NCBI GenBank assembly: GCA_029204225.1
Contig: CM055114.1
Location: forward strand, 10,563,948 to 10,627,947
Length of the DNA stretch: 64,000 nt
Reading direction: 5' to 3'
From: Diphasiastrum complanatum
Taxonomy: Eukaryota; Streptophyta; Lycopodiopsida; Lycopodiales; Lycopodiaceae
Below the pieces are notes generated by a model. It searched no databases and was not told the origin of the DNA. It worked only from the letters and a program-made list of their open reading frames with translations. Shown in pieces: positions 23,373 through 32,639 of the stretch. A program made the position numbers and the translations under genes. Position 1 is the stretch's first letter. Each line of letters starts with the position of its first letter.

Positions 23373-24073
23373 TGTGAAAGTACTGTACTTTAGGACCATA
23401 AATAGATCTACAAAAGATCCACAAGAGTGATTGGATGCTTGCTTAACAATCTATCAAAAAACTAGACACAAAAAAGTTGATCTAGATTGGCAATTTGACA
23501 AACAACAAGCATTAACAATCAAAAGGATTGATCAACATTGAAATCCGAGCCCACACGTGTGTACTACAGGCTGTAGTACGGCCTTCAACCTGAGAAACAA
23601 GTAGAATTTGATTTGGTTTCATTTGGATCACAAAAACTCAATGTACATAGTGAAGTAGCTTGAGATTGCCAATGAGCTCCAAATTTTTTCCATCTTCTCA
23701 CTATGGGAACTTGGAATACATAGCAAATTCGACTTTGTTCTTGAAGTTAGGTGGATTTCCAGCATGTAATAAAGAAGTTAACTCACCCTTCTTGCCCTAA
23801 AATGAAACCCTAGCCTAGATCCTAGAGTTATGCTTGGTAGGTAGCTAGTTGGTCAAATTTTCACCTTTAACTTAGGTGTAGGTCCTATAAAGTAGGGATG
23901 ACCACCAAATAGACATGACCAACTCTCTTGACTTGACCTAACCTACATTAGGATGGGTTTCCCACGTGGCATCATGGCCTCACATGTGTGGGACCCACTT
24001 GTGTACACAATTTACACTATTCTACATGGTTTTTGATCAAGCTAGATTTGCCAATTTTTGGCAATTCTTCACA
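23373..24073 (-). repeat. 5' LTR of the gag-pro Copia element
   Basis: 701 bp, starting TGTGAAAGTACTG and ending CAATTCTTCACA in plus view. It carries roughly 90 bp (about 23755-23845) missing from the 3' LTR. GTCAC follows as TSD. Confidence 0.94.
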
Positions 24074-24335
24074 GTCACCAAGTTTTGATAAATTTAAGGA
24101 AGTCCATTGAATGTGATGCTCACCATGTCCACACATCTTCAACACTTTCATCAACCACAAGAAGTTGATTATGGATTTTCTTGACTCTTGTTAAATAGGC
24201 TGTCATAGTCTTGTTTTCATTCAATTTCACAAGGAGTTTTTGCTTCAAGAGTCATTTTTGTTAAGAAATTTGTGTCAAATGTTCTTTGAAGTGTTCTCCA
24301 TGCAGTGAGGTTGTGGTACTTATATGAGGTATGAA
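24074..24335 (-). pseudogene. Older Copia gag relic, N-terminal side
   Basis: Minus strand: AWRTLQRTFDTNFLTKMT, LEAKTP, KQKLLVKLNENKTMTAYLTR, VKKIHNQLLVVDESVEDV and, after a shift, MVSITFNGLP*IYQNL. This is the UBN2 segment of a Copia Gag, with a stop and a frameshift. It continues into 19689-19425 across the younger insertion. Confidence 0.75.
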
Positions 24336-24339
24336 GTAT

Positions 24340-24749
24340 TCAATAATTCCTGTTGATATCATAGCATATTAGGCAATGGAAGATAGAATGGTCCTTTGTC
24401 TTAACCTCCCGGTAGAACCTATCTTCTTGAGGCGTTTTGTGGAAGACCTATCTACACATGTAAGTTGTGTGAGAAAGCACAAAGCTGTCCCAAAGCAATT
24501 TGAAGGCTATGCAATAAGCCCAAGTATCGAGGTAATAATGGAGTCCCAACAACATCCATCGCCAAAAAGTGTCTTGTAAAAGTGGAACTTGACCCCTAGG
24601 TAACAATTTTGTGATAGGTAGATAACAATTGTGTTTAGGAGTTGTGAAGCTTGTGCTCAAAAGGCAATAGTTCATTCGAAGGTTTGACTAGCTTGTAATG
24701 TTGCTATTCAAAAGCCTTGTTGCTCATATATATTTTACCAAAATGACAG
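24340..24749 (+). other. NERD1 intron sequence, nothing assigned
   Basis: No recognisable motif. It ends at the acceptor of exon C (AAATGACAG). Confidence 0.5.
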
Positions 24750-24815
24750 TTGTGGCTCCAAGAAGGTGGCTTACATGCAGACATAAACGGAGATGGAGTT
24801 TTGGATCATGTGCAG
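24750..24815 (+). CDS. NERD1: NERD1-like exon C (calcium-loop-like DINGDGVLD)
   Basis: A 66-bp microexon of 22 codons in phase 0, between AAATGACAG and GTATAAG. It reads LWLQ then EGGLHADINGDGVLDHVQ. The DxNGDGxxD loop resembles the Ca-binding loop of FG-GAP/VCBS repeats. It is flanked by introns of 7.5 and 6.1 kb, so correct splicing depends on recognising a very small exon. No ORF finder would call it; it was found from family knowledge and exact splice sites. Confidence 0.9.
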
Positions 24816-25579
24816 GTATAAGCATCTAGTTGTTAGTTCAGCTTGTATATGCATGTTACAATAGCATCCACTAGTTGCTAAGTGCATACTTTAAACAGGT
24901 AAAGGTCACATCAATACTACTAGCATTTGTTATTGCTTTGCAACTACTTTGTACCTTCTTCCAATGTGTTTTTGTTTTAGTCAATTGTTGTTGAGATGAG
25001 GATTGATTTGGGAGAGATTATGACCTATTGATAGTAAATATCGATGATCACATTTTTTCAAAGTTGAATATTTTCTAGAATGGATTTAATTAAGAACACA
25101 TCCATGCAAGGTCTTGCATAAAACTAAAATAACAAACAACTGTAGATCTCCTTTTAAACTATTAACCACCCAATGAGGGGAGAATGAGTCTATTTATACT
25201 ATCTAGAGTCCCCTGAGAGTTTGCACTAACAACTGCCTCCTAAAGCTTATATTTTGCTTAATATTAATAGCACGCTATTGGTTTACATCATTCCATCGTG
25301 CGTGCTCAATGTTCTCCAGCTTTTGTCTAGACATTTGAAAGTCTTCTTTCTATATTCATACCATGTGGATAGAACTTTCAAATTTTTCTAGAGAAAAACT
25401 CTTATATTTTTAGTCATGAAGCTCTCCAAAATGGTTAGATTTTTGGTTTGTTGGTTTCATTGAGCTTCTTGCACCACATGGCTCGAAGCAATCTGTTTTC
25501 ATAAATAATTGAATAATTTTTCGAAAACCCTAGTTCTCCAACTTCGTTGTAAATAAAATTTCCATTATCTTTGATGGAA
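24816..25579 (+). other. NERD1 intron sequence, nothing assigned
   Basis: AT-rich intron start (GTATAAG donor). No domain or repeat pair recognised. Confidence 0.5.
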
Positions 25580-26276
25580 GCTGGAAGCATAGATGCCCAG
25601 CGTTTCTGAAACGCGTTTCAGAATCGCGTTTTTGAAATTTGAAAAAAAATTCCAAAAACGGTTTTTTTTATTTTTTTTTGGTTTTTTTTGGGGCAATATG
25701 GGTATCAGATGAAAGCTCTAATTAAGAGCATAATTATTGTGTAATTTGCCAATTGTTTTGGGTCCAGGATGGTCCAGTTCAGGTGCATTAATCCGTATTG
25801 GGTTTTGTCCAGGATAAAAATTCAAAACTAACCTCTAGCCTGTTCGTTACGATCACAGATGGTCCTAGTAAGTGTGTTTTTGCTCAGGGAGTTGGAAGGC
25901 CAAATCATGAAGAGGCCTTACCGTTGGGGGCGTTGCCCCCCAAACCCCCCACCGGGGGGCTACCGCCCCCTGGACCCCCTGTATCTCGGGGGGCTACCGT
26001 CCTCCGAACCCCTTGAGCATTTCTTGAAAATCAGAGCAAATAACAACCAAATAGCTATTGAAAATAAGATCTGTTTGTGCCCCATCTACTGCACTTCTGA
26101 GAGGTAAAACGCTGGTTTGACCATTGATCCCCTAAAAAAATTTCAGCCATAAGCTATTTTTCCAAATTTTTTTTTTTTTGTTTAACGATTCTGGGTATAG
26201 AAACGCGTTTCTCAAAAACGCGGTTTTAGACACGCGTCCTCCTAGAAACACATTTCTGGGCATCTATGGCTGGAAG
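25580..26276. mobile_element. hAT-like MITE with 8-bp target-site duplication
   Basis: A 681-bp element (25588-26268) has perfect terminal inverted repeats CATAGATGCCCAG / CTGGGCATCTATG, flanked by the direct repeat GCTGGAAG (25580-25587 and 26269-26276). An 8-bp TSD with CA-starting TIRs is the hAT signature. Subterminal regions at both ends repeat AAACGCGTTT and related CGCG words, the kind of clustered motif that hAT transposases bind. The middle has poly-T tracts and a very GC-rich stretch (about 25925-26000, runs of C and G). No transposase is encoded. Confidence 0.85.
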
Positions 26277-26601
26277 CAATCACATTTTTAGGGTTCTAGA
26301 ATAAGTGTGCATTTGTAGACATAGAAGGCAAATTGAATGAAGCTATAATTTTTAATGATATGAAGTTGATTATTTCATCAAAAACCAAACGTCGACTTGG
26401 CCTGTTGACTTGACCAGTGACTCGGGGACCTGCATGGTTGCCACGTGTCGTGATCTAGGATGTGCACTTGTCTTGGAGACTCCTACCTTGGAGGTGGAGG
26501 AGGTCTCATTGACCATTCATCTATCTACCTATGAGAAGGTGGATGGGGAGCACTCCTGCATAGCCAAGATGTGAGCTCCCATTTTGCCACCCATTTTGCT
26601 C

Positions 26602-26626
26602 CTCTCTCTCTCTCTCTCTCTCTCTC
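26602..26626. repeat. (CT)n microsatellite
   Basis: About 12 CT units in an intron. Confidence 0.95.
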
Positions 26627-26698
26627 GTCGATTACAAGTCTTGGTGGCAGCCATGGACAATACCACTTTGATTGTGTTGTGATCAAGAAGTCTAAGTT

Positions 26699-27530
26699 TT
26701 GAGTGGAAGCTTGAGTGGTGAGAGTGCTTCTTCTCCTACTCTTGTTTATCCTCATGAACTGACACAGTTAAGGCAACTACTGCACCAGCCCCTATTTACA
26801 CCTAAAATTTTCACTAGGGAAAACAAGGATAGATCCCTTGATGTGGTCACGTCATCGATTGATCAGTGGGATTCGCACTTTTCCATGCACGATTCTTTCG
26901 ACGACAATAAGATCAACCTGGCTATCGTGTACTTGCAAGAAAAAGCATTTATTTGGTGGCAGGATATTAGGGGCAAAACCAGAAGCACCAATGACGTGGG
27001 AAGATTTTTGTAAGGCCTTCAAGGCGGCCTTTGTTGCTATCTTGGATGACTTTGAGTTTTATCATCAGTATGTGACGATACATATGGGGAGCCGGCCCCG
27101 GCCCCTTGATCAGTATCTGCAAGAGTTAAAAGTGGTTTGCAACTAGGATAGATCCTCTTTCGGTTAAGTTGCATTTCATACTAGGTTTACCTAAAGATTA
27201 CGAACTAGAGGTTAGGAGGAACCGGCCTCTTACCCTCGATGATGCAGTTCATGTCGTATATATGATGACACTCGTATAGTGGCAAGGCCTGAGCTTGGTG
27301 TTCAGCCCGATGTAAAGGGCAAGAAACCATTCTTTTCAAAGAAAGAAAAGACAAGGCGAAGGAGGCATCTTCGGGTCCTAGTAAGTCGAAGAAAAGTTCC
27401 ACCATGGACCAGGAGACCTTTGCAGCCAGAAGCCACAATCTGTGCCTCAATTGCATGGAACCAGGTCATATGGCAAAGGATTGCCCGAAGAAAAGGAGGA
27501 AAGCTAAAGGGGCTTCTTTAAAGACACTAG
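26699..27530 (+). pseudogene. Gypsy gag relic with zinc knuckle
   Basis: The translation starts SGESASSPTLVYPHELTQLR and includes FDDNKINLAIVYLQEKAFIW WQDI. It then shifts frame to PMTWEDFCKAFKAAFV, RPLDQYLQELK, the retrotransposon capsid pattern. A third frame holds CLNCMEPGHMAKDC (27443-27484), a canonical CX2CX4HX4C knuckle followed by a basic tail. At least two frameshifts and several stops make it a pseudogene. It lies in the 6.1-kb NERD1 intron. Confidence 0.82.
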
Positions 27531-29550
27531 GTGTAAGGATCGCCAAGTGAAGACCCTCTAGATCCTGTTGCATGACCAAAAGGAGTACTATAGACCACAA
27601 TTTGTAGTAGAGTTTCATCCACTAAGATAAGCAAATTGCTCATAAATAAAAATAAATTACCTTTATGAGAATGCCTCCTTTGAGACCCACACAATCTCAA
27701 CTAGCCACTTGAGTAAAGAAATTTAGATAACTAACTGATCTAAATCTTGGACTCTTTCAATAGATCGAAGATTACTCAGCATCTTAAGAATCAACACATT
27801 TCCTTATAATATTCTGATGACAATTAAGTATTAGTTTATGATTTGTCAATTATAAATATTTAGAATCTTATGATTCAACAATCATAATTCACAGGATTTC
27901 AAAACCATACTTAATCATTCAAAGATACTGGAGTATATGTACAATATACCACTCAGGAAATATAAGAACCATTCTAAAATCTTTTCCCTCAAGGAAAATT
28001 ATTGGATTTCAAGAATATTCTTTCAACCTGATCCTTAACAGAAACTTTATACAAACCTCTAGAACAAAATCTAGAGATTACAAAGTTTTGCTGAATCCCA
28101 ATTGAATTCAGTGGCTATCCTTAGTATTAGTTAACCTTTGTCATCCAATATGATCTCACTGGGATACAGTCAATAACTTAGAGTCTATTTCCCATTCGAG
28201 AAACATTCTGTACCAAGAATTTCATATATTCTATGCACATAACTTTTATTGATGAATCCCAATGACTCACAAAGCATGTGTCTTATAAGCAATATAGATC
28301 AAAACAAAATAGTTCTTGGTGAATTCTCTTCACACTGCTTATTCAACCAATTAACTTTTAGCCAGGAGTAATCCAACTACTCAAGTCAGTTGCTAATGAT
28401 TCAGAAATCTCAAATGCCTAGATGCCGAATTCATTTATCCTGGAACAACACCACATTTAGAATCTCATCTAAACCATCACTAACTTCACAAATTATTCTT
28501 CTTGTTCTGGGGATCAATAAGGACCAAGAATAATGTAAATCTAGTAGAACAGTTTTATGCTGGTCTGTAAGGGGATTTGCTAGGGATTAAGTGCGGCACT
28601 TAATGAACAAATCAAAATTGTCAGGGAGATAGTGCTAAAGTTAGCGATACCAAATTGAACTTTTTCCTAGTACAAATTTGGGGTTTTGTTAACTTGAACT
28701 ATTTTTGGAAGGGGGGAAAAGAGTGGAAGTCTGATATGTAGATGATTGCTGGTCTTAATGATCCAATTATTTAATTTACATTCAATTCCTGAAGTATAAC
28801 TAATTGCAAGAGAGAATAAAATTGAGAATTATTTAAGAAGACTGCCTTTGGCATAGAAAGAATCATTAACCTACAAGTAATTGTTTCGAACATTACTTGT
28901 CTATATGTCCATGTTCATTGACTAGTTTAAGTATACAATATAAACTCGGTACATAGTAAACACATAGTAGATCCACAAGATTTAGACGTACGTAATCAAA
29001 ATATTCCACTATGATCCAATACATAAACATAGGCTATAATCTGGCAGATTCTTCCATAATCTACATATGTTACCCACATAACTCATTGAGAATCTTGCAA
29101 CTCAGCTACAAAAGAACTCTATTTCTCATGACTAAATAACACATCTGGAAAATCTATGAAGTGAATAATTCCACATCCATAAGTTTTCCAACCATCAAAA
29201 CTTATACTCACAAAATTTCTTGACTCAATCAACCTACATCAGATCTTAGTATTCAAACCACGATTAGGTTGACTTATACAGACATCTTTGGACATAAGGT
29301 TAAGATTAAAGCTTTATTTTCACCTGATCCAATCCATAACAAAATGGTACTTGGAAAGCCAATCAGTGGAATCTAAATTTAATCTTTACCACTACTATCC
29401 ATAATCATGAATAACTCACAGCTCAATACCCCCAAAACTCCTCTAGTTCCAGATTATATGCAACAATCTCTAGAGAGTTCCTCTATTTCACTAGTATAGT
29501 ACAACCATTGGACGCTTACTGGATTTCTCAAAAGAAATCTATGCAACCCA
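27531..29550. other. AT-rich intron sequence between gag and RT relics
   Basis: About 2 kb where protease and the start of RT would be expected if the flanking relics belong to one element. I see no protein motif on either strand. Confidence 0.45.
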
Positions 29551-29559
29551 TTGATCCAT

Positions 29560-29760
29560 TGAAAGTCTTATTCTTATCTCTTCATCTCCCCCTTTTTAAA
29601 GAATTCCATAAGTCTTTTTACGATATATTTCGTCCATACCTGGGTCAATGCAAAGTGTTATTCTTAGATGACGTGTTCATCTACAATGAAACGCTTAAGG
29701 AGCATGAGAGAACTCAATAGCTAGAAGTATTTCTTGGAATTGGGTGTGAATTTGATCCTA
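29560..29760 (+). pseudogene. Gypsy reverse transcriptase fragment
   Basis: The ORF contains FKEFHKSFYDIFRPYLGQCK then VLFLDDVFIYNETLKEHE, a clear match to the gypsy RT block around the catalytic F/YxDD (here FLDD) and the following IYSxTxxEH. It is preceded by unrelated sequence and ends at a stop near 29718. It probably belongs with the gag relic at 26.7-27.5 kb. Confidence 0.75.
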
Positions 29761-30947
29761 TATTTGGGTATAGGATGGCCAGTTAATCTTTTTGACTTTC
29801 TGGTAAGAAGATCTAGAAGCAAAGGGATTCTTGGAGGGAAAACTGGTGTTTTGGAACATCAGTGATTTCAAAGAGATTTTACCGATGGTTAGTGAATACT
29901 GTAATGGTAATACTAACAAAGGAATCCATCAGTTATTTGGTTCAGGGTATTTTGGAAAATTATGAGATATAGATCCGGATCCCAAATGGTATCTCATTAT
30001 TTACAAAATCTGGAGACCCTTAAATCTATTTCTCTTTTATTTGAACTCATCCTTTTTAGAAATTTCTTAAATACGAGACAATTGGATTGAAATTCATATA
30101 ACTCTTTCAGGTGGGGAACTATGTTCTGAAGGACTGATCATTGTTATATGAAATTATACTTCCATATGGTCATGAATATGGCTCATAGTCTATTGACGTT
30201 TTCAATTGAATCAGATTCAGTGAAGGAATGACTGAATTCTATAGCCTCCAAACAAAGCAAAGAAAAAAATGGTGGAAAAAAGGTTCAAAGAGGTGTTTCT
30301 CTTGCAAATGTCACTTTTTCCATCTCCATTGTGCTACAATCACCTTCCATAGATCGCTAGCTCGATAGAGTGCTCACGCATGCATTTTGGCCTCCTATTG
30401 CTCTCTCCATAACGAAGTTAAGTGGTATGTAAGTCTAACAGCAGCATGGTGTTTGACATTAAAAGACCCTACATAAATCATGTCAAGTCACTAATACACT
30501 AGTACTTTCCAACCCTCCTAAATTGTAGGGTTATTGATACCCCTGCGCAGAGTTATTATTGATGTTTCTTTTGAACTGTTCCTATTTAATAGTCCTCCAA
30601 TAAGTGGTGACTTGGTGAGACCTTCCTTTCCTCTCCTTGACTTGAGGAGATCGACTCCAATCCGCCACATGAATGAGGGCATAGAATGGAACCCAAAAAA
30701 CTGCCCCGGTCCAACTGCTCTTCTGCCTTCCACAATGTATATTTCATAGCTTCCACATGACTCCATTAGGTCTTATCAGGAACTTTTCAACTTTTTCATG
30801 GCTCTGATTATGTTCTCTTTTGAAACAAGCATCAGTGTCTTGATTGTCTGGTCTATATTGTACATTTTCCTTGCTACTTGTATATTTCCATTTCCCTGCA
30901 GCTTTGAAGCTGATAGCTCATCTCATGTTAATTGTTTCACTATTCAG
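29761..30947 (+). other. NERD1 intron sequence, nothing assigned
   Basis: Overlapping ORFs of 70-80 codons on both strands at 30518-30766 show no known motif. It ends with the exon D acceptor. Confidence 0.45.
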
Positions 30948-31250
30948 GCGGCTGGTAGCCATGGTGCAGAGAGTTTTGTTGCAAATGGGATGTTGGAGGC
31001 TATGAAGCCATGTTGGGCTGTCGCTACCTCCGGTGTTCCTGTCAAAGAGCAGCTTTTCAATGGTTCTGTTTGCAGGCATTCGCCTTTCAGTAGCTTCCAG
31101 CATGCAGATTTTGGTCATCGTATCTTCAGGCGTGGCATGAATGTGGCACCTACAGAGATTATTGCTCCAATTTTGATGCCCCGGCATGATGGGCATAGGC
31201 ATCGAAAAGGCAGCTTTGGAGATGTGATATTCCTTACCAGCCGTGGAGAG
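30948..31250 (+). CDS. NERD1: NERD1-like exon D
   Basis: Acceptor CACTATTCAG before 30948 and donor GAG|GTATCT after 31250; 101 codons, phase 0. It encodes AAGSHGAESFVANGMLEAMK, then PCWAVATSGVPVKEQLFNGS, RHSPFSSF and IIAPILMPRHDGHRHRKGSF, ending DVIFLTSRGE. PCWAVATSGVPxxEQLFN and the DGHxHRKGSxGDVxFLTxRGEV motif are diagnostic of NERD1. It joins exon E as RGE|VTAF, matching the family's RGEVTSY. Confidence 0.93.
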
Positions 31251-32560
31251 GTATCTTCTAGCATTGTACTAAAAACTTGGATATAAGGTCTTGGATGGGC
31301 AAATTTGTCGGAAATCTAAAACTGTTTTCTCTGCACTGATGTTGTACATGATTGATCTGCACTGTATGCATTTTTGTTGCCAACTGATACTCCCATGAAA
31401 AGCACTCCTGTAAAATCTGCACTGTGTTCAATGGAGAAACCTACAACAAGAGCAGGAGAAAGCCCATGCTTCTGCTGGATGCATGCAGGCCTGCAACTAA
31501 GATGTACATTGTTCATGTAAAAACTATTTCGAATGTACATGTTTATCACATATCGACACACAGTAGAATTGAGTGTTTCAATAAAGTATGAGCTTTAAGT
31601 TCAAGAATTTACTGGACCGTCTAGAGTCCAGACAGAAACGTCGTTTGTTGCAAAACTCAAATCTATTGAAATGCGCATAAATTGTAAAGCTAAAGTTTTC
31701 CCTTCACAAACAGGTCACAACATCATATAGTACTGAAATAGAAACTTCCAAACAAAGAAATGGAGACAGGATATTTCAAGACGCAAATGTGTGTCATTGC
31801 AAGTGAAGTCCATGGACCTATACGTAAACTCATTAGTCCTACAATGCATTGAGCTACTATAGCCAACTGATGAAAATGGTAGTCTCTACAAAAGTCTACA
31901 GCTCGTTGTTCTTGCCCTCTTGCGAGCTCATCTCTTTGTCACTAGTAGATATGACTTTTTGCTAAGAAAGCACTACAACAGGAATATTAGAAAGCAATGT
32001 TGCCTCTAGATTGATTGTTGTAGGTACTCTCTCTCTCTCTCTCATGCCTCCATGGCGGAAGAGTCCTACTCCCCCACGATCTACCCTCGCTGCCAGGCTG
32101 GCAGATGAGGTGGCAGCACTGCCCATGCAGGCAGGTGGCAGCGTTGCCTGCTTCCTGGGTTTTTTGACTTTTTTGGCTGTTTTTTTAAAGTTTCTGGAGA
32201 ATGGCTGGGATGTAACCTTTGCCCTTCAAAATGGAGCTTCATTGTACCAGGGCAGTCCTGCCTGCAAGTAGGTGAAGGTTAGTTCCAAAGGAACAAAGTA
32301 TTAGCAAGCTTTGATGACACTTTTGCCCCCCTTCTCTCCCTCCCAAATTGTAGAAAAGTGAGCACTTTTTTGGTATTTTTTTGATTTTGTGGTGTGGCAG
32401 TGCTGCCTGCTCCCCGTGCTGCTCCCTTTGTATGCTACCTCCTCACTCTACTAGTCTTGATCTTTCTAAAACTCTTCCTACTGCTCCTATCCCCCTACTG
32501 GGCTCCTTCCTATTCCTATCTCCTCTGCCAGCTCCTCTTCTCTTCAAGAACCCCCACCTA
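31251..32560 (+). other. NERD1 intron sequence left of the hAT pair
   Basis: Start of the 14.6-kb intron. A short (TC)n lies near 32030 and 'ctgcctgc/ggcagc' words recur at 32080-32160 and 32395-32425. No domain recognised. Confidence 0.45.
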
Positions 32561-32572
32561 CAGCAAATCCCC

Positions 32573-32632
32573 ACAGCCCATGCCAGTTCCAGACAGGCAT
32601 AGATATCAGTTGCGAGAGTCGGCTCGGGGCCT
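32573..32632 (+). pseudogene. Inverted scrap of the hAT C-terminal tail
   Basis: Plus-strand QPMPVPDRHRYQLRESARG matches the C-terminal tail of the right hAT copy (QPMPVPDRQRYRLRESVRG, near 41667-41723) in the same orientation. It abuts the left copy, whose own coding strand is minus. This is therefore a small inverted or third-copy fragment. Confidence 0.8.
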
Positions 32633-32639
32633 TTCATTC

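Larger units (their letters stand above)
19685..24078 (-). mobile_element. Non-autonomous Copia element with gag and protease only, TSD GTCAC
   Basis: The element spans 19690-24073 in minus orientation. LTR ends are TGTGAAAG...TTCTTCACA in plus view, and GTCAC is duplicated at 19685-19689 and 24074-24078. PBS, a tandemly duplicated leader, and one long gag-pro ORF are present. Integrase, reverse transcriptase and RNase H are absent, apart from a trace of the linker before RT. The element sits inside an older Copia gag relic and inside a NERD1 intron. Confidence 0.95.

Noticed and set aside
25798-26107. Gly/Pro-rich ORFs in the MITE core
   Set aside because: Caused by runs of C and G in the GC-rich core; no codon conservation evidence.
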